A stretch of 64,000 nucleotides of DNA from Streptomyces sp. YIM 130001 (GTDB lineage: Bacteria > Actinomycetota > Actinomycetes > Streptomycetales > Streptomycetaceae), in assembly GCF_003574445.1 (NCBI RefSeq), contig NZ_KZ984559.1:126543-190542 (forward strand), in the 5' to 3' direction. Of the stretch, positions 25,258-34,137 are shown piece after piece. Numbering within the stretch: position 1 is the first letter of the stretch; the number at the start of each line of letters is the position of its first letter. A model generated the notes under the pieces. The model had not been told where the DNA came from, ran no database searches, and worked only from the letters and a program-made list of their open reading frames with translations. The translations under genes and the position numbers were made by a program.

Positions 25258-26135
25258 CCGGGCGGCGCACGAGGCGCAGCCGAGCCGGATACCTGTACGT
25301 GCTGCCCGCGGTTCTCGTCTTCGTCGCCTTTCTCGGCTACCCGCTGGTGCAGACGCTCCAGTACTCCTTCTACGACTGGGACGGACTGTCCCCGGCTACC
25401 TGGGCCGGCTGGTCGAACTACGCATCCGTCCTCACGGACGAGACGCTGCGCGAAGCGTTCGGTCACGCGTTGGTGCTCATGGTGTTCTTCGCGGGACTTC
25501 CGGTCCTCGTCGCGCTCCTGCTGACGGCGGTCCTCTCGCGGGCGAACGCGCTGCGCGGCATGGGCTTCTTCCGCAGTGTGCTCTTCCTGCCGCAGGTGAT
25601 CGCCTCGGTGGTGACGGCGACGATCTGGGTGTCCATCTACGCCCCGGACGGCCTGCTCAACAGCGCGCTCGACGCGGTCGGCCTCGGCTCGCTGGCCCGG
25701 GTGTGGCTCGCCGACTACGCGACCGCGCTCCCCGCGATCGGATTCGTCGGGACCTGGCTGAACACCGGCCTGTGCCTGGTGCTGTTCCTCTCCGGGGTCG
25801 GTTCCGTCCCGCCGTCGCTGTTCGAGGCCGCCCGGCTGGACGGCGCCGGCCCGGTGCGCGAGTTCTTCGCCATCACCCTGCCGGCGCTGCGCGGGCAGAT
25901 CGCCGTGGCCCTGACGCTCACCGTCACCTCGGCGCTCAAGACCTTCGACCTGGTCTACGTGACCACCTCGGGCGGTCCGGGAAATCAGACGAAAGTGCCC
26001 GCGTACGAGGCCTATCACCGTGCGTTCGGCACCGGGGAGGTCGGCCTGGCCGCAGCCGTCGCAGTCACCCTCGCCCTCGTCATCCTGCTCGTGACGGCCC
26101 TGATCAGGCGGCTGCAACCGAAGGAGTCGGCATGA
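25254..26135 (+). CDS. Sugar ABC transporter permease (MalF type)
   Basis: The 293-residue protein has six predicted transmembrane helices, beginning LYVLPAVLVFVAFLGYPLV. The CUT1 EAA loop reads EAARLDGAGPVREFFAITLP and would contact the ATPase. No ATPase gene is in the operon, as usual in Streptomyces where the shared MsiK serves many CUT1 importers. Start and stop overlap the neighbouring genes by 4 nt. Confidence 0.94.
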   Translation: MTGRRTRRSRAGYLYVLPAVLVFVAFLGYPLVQTLQYSFYDWDGLSPATWAGWSNYASVLTDETLREAFGHALVLMVFFAGLPVLVALLLTAVLSRANALRGMGFFRSVLFLPQVIASVVTATIWVSIYAPDGLLNSALDAVGLGSLARVWLADYATALPAIGFVGTWLNTGLCLVLFLSGVGSVPPSLFEAARLDGAGPVREFFAITLPALRGQIAVALTLTVTSALKTFDLVYVTTSGGPGNQTKVPAYEAYHRAFGTGEVGLAAAVAVTLALVILLVTALIRRLQPKESA

Positions 26136-26956
26136 GGATCCCGGCGCGTGAGAAGACGGTCGCCTATGTGATTCTCTCGGTCTTCGCGCTGTTCGCCGTC
26201 GTCCCCCTGGTCGGGGTGGTGTTCTCGGCGGTGACCCCCGCCGCGGAGAACCACGGTGCCTTCGCCCTGCCCACCCGGATCGACCTCGGCAACTTCGCGA
26301 CGGCCTGGACCGAGGGCATGCTCAGCAGCTACCTGGTCTCCAGCGTGCTCGTCACCGCCTGCGTGGTGGTGCTCACCTCGGTGCTTGCGGTCCTCGCCGG
26401 GTTCGCCTTCGCCCGGCTGGACTTCGCCGGTTCGGAGGCGATCTTCTTCGTGCTGCTCGCCGGTCTGGTGCTGCCGGCGGAGGCGTTCGTGATCCCGCTC
26501 TACTTCAACCTCAGCAGCGTGGGACTGATCGACACCTACGAGGCGTTGATCCTGCCGCAGACCGCCCAGTCCCTCGGTTTCGCGGTGTTCTGGATGCGCA
26601 ACCACTTCCGGTCCTTTCCGGACGAGATCATCGAGGCGGCCCGGATGGACGGGGCGAGCGACCTGCGCGTCCTGTTCCGCGTCATGGTGCCCTCCTCCGT
26701 CGCACCGATCGTGACGATGTGCGTTCTGGTCGGCATGTGGACCTGGAACGAGTTCCTGCTGCCTCTGGTACTCGTCACCAGCGAGGACCACCGGACCGCT
26801 CCGCTCGGCCTTGCGTTCTTCAAGGGCTCCCACGTGACCGACTACTCCCTGCTGTCGGCCGGCGGCGTTCTCGTCGCCCTGCCGATCGTCGTCGCCTACG
26901 TCTTCCTCCAGAAACGGTTCATCTCCGGAATGCTCGACGGATTCGGCACACGCTGA
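26132..26956 (+). CDS. Sugar ABC transporter permease (MalG type)
   Basis: The 274-residue protein starts at ATG 26132 (MRIPAREKTVAYVILSVFAL) and overlaps the first permease by 4 nt. It has six predicted helices; the EAA loop is EAARMDGASDLRVLFRVMVP, and the C-terminus QKRFISGMLDGFGTR is typical of MalG-like subunits. A longer open frame back to 24761 runs through the upstream genes and is not real. Confidence 0.94.
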   Translation: MRIPAREKTVAYVILSVFALFAVVPLVGVVFSAVTPAAENHGAFALPTRIDLGNFATAWTEGMLSSYLVSSVLVTACVVVLTSVLAVLAGFAFARLDFAGSEAIFFVLLAGLVLPAEAFVIPLYFNLSSVGLIDTYEALILPQTAQSLGFAVFWMRNHFRSFPDEIIEAARMDGASDLRVLFRVMVPSSVAPIVTMCVLVGMWTWNEFLLPLVLVTSEDHRTAPLGLAFFKGSHVTDYSLLSAGGVLVALPIVVAYVFLQKRFISGMLDGFGTR

Positions 26957-26968
26957 AAGGAGCACGCC

Positions 26969-28405
26969 ATGAAACGACCGGAAAAGCCAAGGCAGTTGGG
27001 GATGCAGAGAGAATCCAGGACCCGGCGACTGACCGTCGCGGTGGCCGCCGGAGCCCTGGTGGCTTCCGTCGTCGCGGCGGGCCATCCCTCCGCCGCTCAG
27101 CCCGACGCGCAGGAGGCCTCGGTCGGTGCGCACTTCGACCAGCAGATCGCCACCTCGAGCAACCTGATGTTCGGCCTGTCCTCCTGGCCGAAGATCGACC
27201 CCCGGTACGCCGAGCAGGTCGCCGACTCCGGGGTCACCATCGCCCGTTCCGACGTCTATCTCTACGACATCATCCCCAGCCGTGAGGTCTTCGAGAAGGA
27301 CCCCGCGGACTGGAACTGGCACCCGGAGAAGCCCACCGAGACCACCAATGACGACGACATCGACGCCTTCAACGACCAGGGAGTTCAAAGGATGTTGATC
27401 ATCCACGGCTTCCCGGAGTGGATGGGCACCGAGGGCCAGACCCCCACCTGGGACGGCTTCGACGACTCCCTGCCCGTCACCGACCACGAGGCGCTCGGCG
27501 AGGCGTACAAGCAGGTCTTCGCGCACTACCTCGACAAGACCGACTACTTCGAGATCGCGAACGAGCCGGACTTCGCCATGGAGTACGAGGACTACGCCGA
27601 CATCTACAAGTCCGCGCTGGCCGGGATGAACCAGGTCAGCACCGACAAGCCGGTGGGCCCGCAGATCGGAGACTCCGAACCCGAATGGTTCGAGCGGCTG
27701 CTCGCCGACCCCGAGATCGGCCCGGACATCGACTTCGCGGACTGGCATTCGTACGGGGATGACTGGAGTGCGAACGCCGGCGCCTACCGGGACGTGAGCG
27801 CCGCCGCAGGCCGCGAGGACATGCCGCTCTTCGTCACGGAATGGAACTGGTCGCCGTCGTTCGAGGACGACGACCCGCTCAACCGCGACAGCCCGGAGGC
27901 CATTTCGTATGCCGGCATGAAGCTCTCGGGGATGATGGATGCCGGAGTGCACGGCGCCATGCTGTTCGGCAGCAACGACGCGCCGGACTCCTTCGACGCG
28001 GAGCTGCGGCCGCCGTTCGCCTTCATCGACAGTGAGGGCAACCTGGCGCCGAAGTCCGCCGCCTTCCGGCTGCTGTCCACGTCACTCGGTCTCGGCACCG
28101 GTGAGAACCGCATCATGCACACCACCGACAGCGGAGTCAGCGCGAGTTGCTCCGCGATCAACGCGGACGGGCAGCGGGTCGCCTGGGCGATCAACGACAC
28201 CGGACAGACGGTCACCTCCTCGCTCACCCTCGAGAGCACCGGCGCCTCCGGCGACGTCAGCCTCGCGCACTACGTCGCCTCCGAGGACAACGACGCAGCG
28301 GAGCCGACGGACACCGAGACCCTGTCCGTCGATCCCGACGGCCGCGTGGACACGACGCTCACGCTGCCGCCGCACTCGATCCACGGTGTCGTCCTCGACA
28401 ACTAG
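26969..28405 (+). CDS. Secreted clan GH-A glycoside hydrolase
   Basis: The 478-residue protein has a signal peptide with a twin-arginine-like RTRRLTVAVAAGALVASVVA (the hydrophobic part fits Sec or Tat). A (beta/alpha)8 domain follows with the two GH-A glutamates: acid/base Glu199 in IANEPDF and nucleophile Glu291 in FVTEWNWS. The last 100 residues form a beta-sandwich like GH39/GH5-type enzymes. I cannot assign the family number or substrate. It is 12 nt after the permease gene, so it probably releases the oligosaccharide that this operon imports. Acidic, Asp/Glu-rich composition fits a secreted protein. The stop touches the bioF stop with no gap. Confidence 0.85.
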   Translation: MKRPEKPRQLGMQRESRTRRLTVAVAAGALVASVVAAGHPSAAQPDAQEASVGAHFDQQIATSSNLMFGLSSWPKIDPRYAEQVADSGVTIARSDVYLYDIIPSREVFEKDPADWNWHPEKPTETTNDDDIDAFNDQGVQRMLIIHGFPEWMGTEGQTPTWDGFDDSLPVTDHEALGEAYKQVFAHYLDKTDYFEIANEPDFAMEYEDYADIYKSALAGMNQVSTDKPVGPQIGDSEPEWFERLLADPEIGPDIDFADWHSYGDDWSANAGAYRDVSAAAGREDMPLFVTEWNWSPSFEDDDPLNRDSPEAISYAGMKLSGMMDAGVHGAMLFGSNDAPDSFDAELRPPFAFIDSEGNLAPKSAAFRLLSTSLGLGTGENRIMHTTDSGVSASCSAINADGQRVAWAINDTGQTVTSSLTLESTGASGDVSLAHYVASEDNDAAEPTDTETLSVDPDGRVDTTLTLPPHSIHGVVLDN

Positions 28406-29578
28406 CTAGTCGCCCCGCGCGCCTGCGGGCGCGGTGGCGTCGACCACCGCGAGTGCCCGGGCGATCTGCTCGTCGGTGAGGTCGGCGCGGGCGGTGAAGC
28501 GGAGCCGGGAGATGCCGTCCGGCACCGACGGCGGGCGGAAGCAGCCGACCACCACGCCCGCTTCGCGACAGTCCGCCGCCCACCGGAACGCGGCCTCGGG
28601 TGAAGGAGCACGCACCGAGACGACGGCCGCGTCCGGGCGCGCCGAATCGAAGCCCGCCGCGGTGAGCCGCGCGTACAGCTCGTGCGCCACCTGCCGGGCG
28701 CGCGCGGCCCGGTGCGGCTCGTCGCGCAGCACGCCGAGTGCGGCCCGCGCCGCTCCCGCGGCGGCGGGTGCGAGGCCCGTGTCGAAGATGAACGTCCGCG
28801 CCGTGTTCAGGAGATGAGCGATGACCCGGGCAGGTCCGAGCACGGCACCACCCTGGCTGCCGAGCGACTTGGACAGCGTGATCGTGGCGACCACGTCCGG
28901 CGCACCGGCGAGGCCGGCCACATCGGCCGCGCCCCGGCCCCCGCTGCCGAGCACCCCGAGCCCGTGCGCGTCGTCGAGCAGCAGTCCGGCGCCGAACTCG
29001 CGGCAGAAACGGGCCGTTTCGACGAGCGGTGCAGCGTCGCCGTCGACGGAGAACACCGAGTCCGTGACCACCAGCCCCTCGCCGACGTGGGTCGCGAGGG
29101 CCTTGCGTACGGCGTCGGGGGCGGCGTGGGCGACGACCGAGGTGGTGCCGCGGGCCAGACGGCAACCGTCGATCAGGGAGGCGTGGTTGCCGGCGTCGGA
29201 GACGATCAGGGTGCCGTGCGGGGCCAGCGCGGTGACCGCGGCGAGGTTGGCCGCATAGCCGGAGGACAGCACCAGGGCCGCCTCGAATCCGCTGAACTCG
29301 GCGAGTTCCGCCTCCAGTCGGGTGTGCAGTGCGGTGGTGCCGGTGACCAGGCGGGAACCGGTCGCGCCGCCGCCCCAGACGTGTGCGGCATCCGCGGCGC
29401 CGGCGACGACGTCGGGGTGGCGGGTGAGCCCGAGGTAGTCGTTGCCCGCCAGATCCAGGGCGTCCGTGTGGGGCGCGCGCGGCCGCAGTACGCGTTCCAG
29501 GCCGGCGCTGCGGCGCCGGTCGGCCTGCCCGTCGATCCAGTCGAACGGCGCGCGGGGCCTGCTCGCATCCCTGTGCAT
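28406..29578 (-). CDS. bioF: 8-amino-7-oxononanoate synthase
   Basis: PLP enzyme that condenses pimeloyl-ACP (or CoA) with alanine, the first ring-related step of biotin synthesis. From ATG 29578 (GAGGGA upstream) it has 390 residues. Features are LDLAGNDYLGLTRHP, GGGATGSRLVTGTTALH, DDAHGLGVLG and the Schiff-base lysine in TLSKSLGSQGG. A longer start at 29671 is open but not family-like. It is divergent from bioB-bioA-bioD across about 210 nt. The 3' end abuts the glycosidase stop in ACTAGCTAGT, where the two stop codons are adjacent on opposite strands. Confidence 0.93.
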   Translation of the reverse strand: MHRDASRPRAPFDWIDGQADRRRSAGLERVLRPRAPHTDALDLAGNDYLGLTRHPDVVAGAADAAHVWGGGATGSRLVTGTTALHTRLEAELAEFSGFEAALVLSSGYAANLAAVTALAPHGTLIVSDAGNHASLIDGCRLARGTTSVVAHAAPDAVRKALATHVGEGLVVTDSVFSVDGDAAPLVETARFCREFGAGLLLDDAHGLGVLGSGGRGAADVAGLAGAPDVVATITLSKSLGSQGGAVLGPARVIAHLLNTARTFIFDTGLAPAAAGAARAALGVLRDEPHRAARARQVAHELYARLTAAGFDSARPDAAVVSVRAPSPEAAFRWAADCREAGVVVGCFRPPSVPDGISRLRFTARADLTDEQIARALAVVDATAPAGARGD

Positions 29579-29788
29579 CGGCCGTCCCTCGTGTCGGGGG
29601 CGGCCGGGCGGACCGGTCACCCGTGGGTCGTTCCACGGTCGTCGGCCCGCGGTGCGTTTGTCGGCAGTCAACAGACACTAGCCGGAGAATCGCCAGGCCA
29701 GTGTGTGGTAATACCCACACCTCCACCGCCGTCGATTGTGTGGTTCCTACTTGGCCCGGGACGGCGCCGTAAGCAAGGATCGGATCCC

Positions 29789-30997
29789 ATGGACCTGCTG
29801 AACACGCTGGTGGACAAGGGGCTTCGGCGCGAGCTGCCGACCCGTGACGAGGCGCTCGCCGTACTGGCGACGACGGACGAGGAACTCCTGGATGTGGTGG
29901 CCGCGGCGGGCCGTGTGCGCCGCCAGTGGTTCGGACGCCGGGTGAAACTCAACTACCTGGTGAACCTCAAGTCAGGCCTGTGTCCCGAGGACTGCTCGTA
30001 CTGCTCGCAGCGGCTCGGTTCCCAGGCCGACATCCTCAAGTACACCTGGCTGAAGCCCGATGAGGCCTCGGAAGCGGCGGCCGCCGGAGTCGCCGGTGGC
30101 GCCAAGCGGGTCTGCCTGGTGGCGAGCGGCCGCGGCCCCACCGACCGCGACGTCGACCGGGTGTCGCGCACCATCGAGGCCATCAAGTCACAGCACGAGG
30201 ACGTGGAGGTGTGCGCCTGCCTCGGGTTGCTGTCGGACGGCCAGGCGGACCGGCTGCGCACCGCCGGCGCCGACGCGTACAACCACAACCTGAACACCTC
30301 CGAGGGCACGTACGGAGAGATCACCACCACTCACACGTACCAGGACCGGGTCGACACCGTGCAGCAGGCGCAGACCGCCGGTCTGTCCGCGTGCTCCGGA
30401 CTGATCGCGGGCATGGGTGAGAGCGACTTTGACCTCGTCGATGTGGTCTTCGCGCTGCGTGAACTCGACCCGGACTCGGTGCCGGTCAACTTCCTGATCC
30501 CGTTCGAGGGCACCCCGCTGGGCAAGGAGTGGAACCTCACTCCGCAGCGCGCTCTGCGGATTCTCGCCATGGTCCGCTTCGTCTGCCCCGATGTGGAGGT
30601 GCGTCTGGCGGGCGGGCGCGAGGTCCACCTGCGCACGCTGCAGCCGCTGGCGCTGCATCTCGCCAACTCGATCTTCCTGGGCGACTACCTGACCAGTGAG
30701 GGACAGGCCGGCTCCGCGGACCTCGCGATGATCGCCGACGCCGGGTTCGAGGTGGAGGGCGCCGACACCGTGACGCTGCCCGAGCATCGGGCCGACGTCG
30801 CCAAGGCCGGTGGGTGCGGTTCGCACGGCGGTGGCTGCGGGTCGCACGAGGAGGACGGCTGCGGCACGCACGCGGGGCACGGACCGTGCGGTTCCACGGC
30901 CCCGGCCGAGGATCCGGTCGCCGCGGGCGAGGCCCGTACCGACCTCGTCGCCGTCCGCCGCCGTGGCGCGGGAACGGACCTCGCGCCCAATGCCTGA
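29789..30997 (+). CDS. bioB: Biotin synthase with Cys/His-rich tail
   Basis: Radical SAM enzyme that inserts sulfur into dethiobiotin. The CxxxCxxC cluster motif is CPEDCSYC (Cys65, 69, 72). The second [2Fe-2S] site residues follow in VCLVASGRG, VCACLGLLSDG and the conserved Arg region RLAGGREVHLR. The core ends near residue 330. A tail then carries GGCGSHGGGCGSHEEDGCGTH and AGHGPCG (about 341-368), a metal-binding-looking segment typical of actinobacterial BioB but absent from the E. coli enzyme. ATG 29789 is the family start. bioA overlaps the end by 8 nt. Confidence 0.95.
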   Translation: MDLLNTLVDKGLRRELPTRDEALAVLATTDEELLDVVAAAGRVRRQWFGRRVKLNYLVNLKSGLCPEDCSYCSQRLGSQADILKYTWLKPDEASEAAAAGVAGGAKRVCLVASGRGPTDRDVDRVSRTIEAIKSQHEDVEVCACLGLLSDGQADRLRTAGADAYNHNLNTSEGTYGEITTTHTYQDRVDTVQQAQTAGLSACSGLIAGMGESDFDLVDVVFALRELDPDSVPVNFLIPFEGTPLGKEWNLTPQRALRILAMVRFVCPDVEVRLAGGREVHLRTLQPLALHLANSIFLGDYLTSEGQAGSADLAMIADAGFEVEGADTVTLPEHRADVAKAGGCGSHGGGCGSHEEDGCGTHAGHGPCGSTAPAEDPVAAGEARTDLVAVRRRGAGTDLAPNA

Positions 30998-32282
30998 GCT
31001 GTCCACGGCCGAACTGCTCGCGCTCGACCGGCAGCACGTGTGGCATCCCTACGGTCCGATGCCGGGCCGCCAGGAACCGCTCGTCGTCGAGTCGGCCTCC
31101 GGAGTGCGGCTGCGTCTCGCCGACTCGGGCACCGAACTCGTCGACGGCATGTCCTCGTGGTGGTCGGCGATCCACGGCTACAACCACCCGGTCCTCAACG
31201 ACGCGGTGCGCGGCCAGCTCGACCGGATGAGTCACGTGATGTTCGGAGGGCTCACCCACGAACCGGCCGTACGTCTGACAAAGCGCCTTGTCGACATGTC
31301 ACCCGACGGCCTTGAGCACGTGTTCCTGGCTGACTCGGGCTCCGTGTCCGTCGAGGTGGCCCTCAAGATGTGCCTGCAGTACTGGCGTTCGCTCGGCCGC
31401 CCGGCCAAGCAGCGGCTCGCCACCTGGCGCGGCGGGTACCACGGGGACACCTGGCAGCCGATGTCCGTGTGCGACCCGGACGGCGGGATGCACGAGCTGT
31501 GGTCCGGTGCGCTGCCGCGCCAGGTCTTCGCCGACGCCCCGCCCGCCGAGTACGACGAGACGTATGCGGACCATCTGCGGGCCACCGTGGAGCGCCATGC
31601 GGACGAACTGGCGGCCGTGGTGGTGGAGCCGGTCGTGCAGGGCGCGGGCGGGATGCGGTTCCACTCCCCCGCCTATCTGCGGGTGCTTCGGGAAGCCTGC
31701 GACGCACACGACGTCCTGCTCGTCTTCGACGAGATCGCCACCGGGTTCGGGCGTACGGGCGCACTGTTCGCGGCGGATCATGCCGGGGTCACGCCCGATG
31801 TGATGTGCGTGGGCAAGGCTCTGACGGGCGGCTACCTCACGCTGGCCGCGACCTTGTGCACACCGGGGGTCGCCGAGGGGATCTCGCGCGGTGAGGTGCC
31901 CGTGCTCGCGCACGGGCCGACGTTCATGGGCAACCCGCTTGCGGCCGCGGTCGCCGACGCGTCCCTCGGACTGCTCACCGGACAGGACTGGCAGACCGAG
32001 GTGAAGCGGGTGGAGAGCGGGCTGCGCGAAGGGCTCGCGGCGGCCTCGGAGTTGCCCGGCGTACGGGATGTGCGGGTGCTCGGCGCGATCGGCGTGGTCC
32101 AGCTGGACCACGAGGTCGACATGGCGGCCGCGGGACGGGCCGCGGTCGCGGAGGGGGTGTGGCTGCGGCCGTTCCGCGATCTGGTGTACACGATGCCGCC
32201 GTACGTCACCGGCGACGAGGATGTCGCACGGATCTGCCGCGCGGTGTGCGCGGCGGCCGAGGCGGGCCGGGCCGGCCGATGA
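30990..32282 (+). CDS. bioA: Adenosylmethionine-8-amino-7-oxononanoate aminotransferase
   Basis: Class III PLP aminotransferase that makes 7,8-diaminopelargonate. The 430-residue protein starts MPELSTAELLALDRQHVWHPYG. It has the SAM/KAPA-site text DGMSSWWSAIHGYNHP, ADSGSVSVEVALKM, VFDEIATGFGRTG and the lysine in CVGKALTGGY. It overlaps bioB by 8 nt and bioD follows after 22 nt. Confidence 0.96.
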   Translation: MPELSTAELLALDRQHVWHPYGPMPGRQEPLVVESASGVRLRLADSGTELVDGMSSWWSAIHGYNHPVLNDAVRGQLDRMSHVMFGGLTHEPAVRLTKRLVDMSPDGLEHVFLADSGSVSVEVALKMCLQYWRSLGRPAKQRLATWRGGYHGDTWQPMSVCDPDGGMHELWSGALPRQVFADAPPAEYDETYADHLRATVERHADELAAVVVEPVVQGAGGMRFHSPAYLRVLREACDAHDVLLVFDEIATGFGRTGALFAADHAGVTPDVMCVGKALTGGYLTLAATLCTPGVAEGISRGEVPVLAHGPTFMGNPLAAAVADASLGLLTGQDWQTEVKRVESGLREGLAAASELPGVRDVRVLGAIGVVQLDHEVDMAAAGRAAVAEGVWLRPFRDLVYTMPPYVTGDEDVARICRAVCAAAEAGRAGR

Positions 32283-32304
32283 CAGGGAGAGCGAGGGCGG
32301 TCGT

Positions 32305-33021
32305 ATGACGGTCGTGGTGGTGACGGGTACCGGCACGGAGATCGGCAAGACGGTGACCGTGGCCGCTCTCGCGTCCGTCGCGGCCGCCGCAGGTCGGTCG
32401 GTCGCGGTACTGAAGCCGGCCCAGACCGGTGTCGCCGCAGGTGAGGACGGTGACGTGGCGGAGGTGCTGCGTCTGGCCGGTCCGGCCGTGACCGGCGCCG
32501 AGCTGGCCCGCTATCCCGATCCGCTTGCTCCCGCGACGGCGGCCGCGCGCGCCGCACGTCCGGCCGTGCGCCCGGCGGAGATCGCCGAGGCGGCGGAGAA
32601 GCTGGCCGCCTCGCACGATCTGGTCCTCGTCGAGGGCGCGGGCGGGCTGCTCGTACGGTTCGACGCGGAGGGAGGCACGCTCGCGGACGCTGCGACGCTG
32701 CTGCGTGCACCGGTACTCGTCGTGGCGGCCGCCGGTCTCGGCACGCTGAACACGACCGCGCTGACGACGGAGGCACTGCGGTCCCGCTCGCTGTCGGCGC
32801 TCGGGGTGGTGGTCGGCAGCCTGCCGGCGCGGCCGGACCTCGCCGCGCGCTGCAATCTGGCCGATCTGCCGGAGGTCGCCGGGGCTCCGCTGCTCGGCGC
32901 GCTGCCGGAGGGTGCGGGAGCGCTGGACGTGCCGGATTTCCGTGCACGGGCCGGCAGTTGGCTGGCGGCGGAGTTGGGCGGGTCCTGGGATGCGGAGGCG
33001 GCGCGGGCCGAGTTCGCGTGA
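32305..33021 (+). CDS. bioD: Dethiobiotin synthetase
   Basis: The 238-residue ATP-dependent carboxylase forms the ureido ring of dethiobiotin. The P-loop GTGTEIGKT is at residues 8-16, followed by KPAQTGV and VEGAGGLLV. It is last of bioB-bioA-bioD. With bioF, the cluster covers all steps from pimeloyl thioester to biotin. Confidence 0.95.
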   Translation: MTVVVVTGTGTEIGKTVTVAALASVAAAAGRSVAVLKPAQTGVAAGEDGDVAEVLRLAGPAVTGAELARYPDPLAPATAAARAARPAVRPAEIAEAAEKLAASHDLVLVEGAGGLLVRFDAEGGTLADAATLLRAPVLVVAAAGLGTLNTTALTTEALRSRSLSALGVVVGSLPARPDLAARCNLADLPEVAGAPLLGALPEGAGALDVPDFRARAGSWLAAELGGSWDAEAARAEFA

Positions 33022-33220
33022 CAGGTCGAGGGGGGCGCCGACGGCCGCAGTCTCACGCGCGCGGCCTGTACGCCGGTGTTCCCGCGAGCTGACACCACGG
33101 GTCCAGGCCGCAGGGGCGAGATCCACCCCCGGGCAGAGGCGGAATATCCACCTGGGAGCCGAGACCGATTCCGCGTTCGTGGAGCAGAATGGGTGCGTTG
33201 CCGCAGCCGGAGGGATCTCC

Positions 33221-33955
33221 ATGGCACCACTTCGTTCCAGACAGTCCCAGCGACCCCGGGAATCCGAGCGCGCCAAGCGATCCGGGGCATCCAAGGATGC
33301 CGTGCACCATCCTGTATTCGCGCGGGTGTACGCCCGCCAGAGCGTGGCTTCCGAGCGTGTCGTGGCGCCGTACCGCAGGGAGTTGCTGGCCGGGCTGTCC
33401 GGTCGGGTCATCGAGATCGGCGCGGGGAACGGACTCAATTTCTCCCATTACCCGAGCTCGGTCTCCGAGGTGGTGGCGATCGAGCCGGAGCGGCTGCTGC
33501 GGGAGATCGCGCTGACCGCGGCGCGGCGTGCCGAGGTACCGGTGGACGTGGTGCCGGCCACCGCGGAGGCGCTGCCGGTCAAGAGCGAGGCCTTCGACGC
33601 CGTGGTGCTCTGTCTGGTGCTGTGCAGTGTGCGGGACGTGCGCCGGGCGCTGGCCGAGGTGCACCGGGTGCTGCGTCCCGGGGGTGAGGTGCGGTTCTTC
33701 GAGCACGAACTGAGCCCGCAGGGGCGGGCGATGCCGATGGTCCAGCGCGGGCTCGACCGGTCCAGGGTGTGGGGGCTGTTCACCGGCGGCTGTCATGTGG
33801 CGCGTACACCGGTCGCCTCGCTCGCGGCGGCGGGCTTCGACGAGCCGGAGCACCGCCGCATGCGGCTGCCCGAGCGCGGGCCGCGTACACCCGTCTCGTA
33901 CTTCGTCCTCGGTTCCGCTCGGCGTCCGGTGGCCGGGGGAGCGAACTCGCCCTGA
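33221..33955 (+). CDS. Class I SAM-dependent methyltransferase
   Basis: The 244-residue protein starts at ATG 33221 behind GGAGGGATC. The basic N-terminus (about 30 residues) is followed by the Rossmann SAM-binding motif VIEIGAGNGLNF, then VVAIEPE and AFDAVVLCLVLCSV. The C-terminal GGCHVART and His-rich EHRRMRLPERG resemble UbiE/Methyltransf_11 proteins like mammalian METTL7. The substrate is unknown. It is monocistronic, between biotin genes and an oxidoreductase. Confidence 0.85.
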   Translation: MAPLRSRQSQRPRESERAKRSGASKDAVHHPVFARVYARQSVASERVVAPYRRELLAGLSGRVIEIGAGNGLNFSHYPSSVSEVVAIEPERLLREIALTAARRAEVPVDVVPATAEALPVKSEAFDAVVLCLVLCSVRDVRRALAEVHRVLRPGGEVRFFEHELSPQGRAMPMVQRGLDRSRVWGLFTGGCHVARTPVASLAAAGFDEPEHRRMRLPERGPRTPVSYFVLGSARRPVAGGANSP

Positions 33956-34137
33956 TCCGGGGCACGGTGGCGATGTCGTGATCCGGGCGGGTTCGCCCAC
34001 CCGGTGGCGGCGCAGCTCCCGGCACCCCGCGTCTCGCCGGTCAACGCACGGGCGGCGATCTCCCACGCGTAGTGTCCGGAGCGGCCGGCCCGCACCCAAT
34101 GCCGTCGCGCCACCCGCCCTCGTACAGAGGAGAGTTG

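Noticed and set aside
24761..26956. 731-codon frame that would fuse to the second permease
   Set aside because: The upstream part is Arg/Ser/Pro-rich shadow of the binding protein and first permease; real start is ATG 26132.
28682..30997. 771-codon frame extending bioB upstream
   Set aside because: The extra part is antisense to bioF; BioB family start is at 29789.
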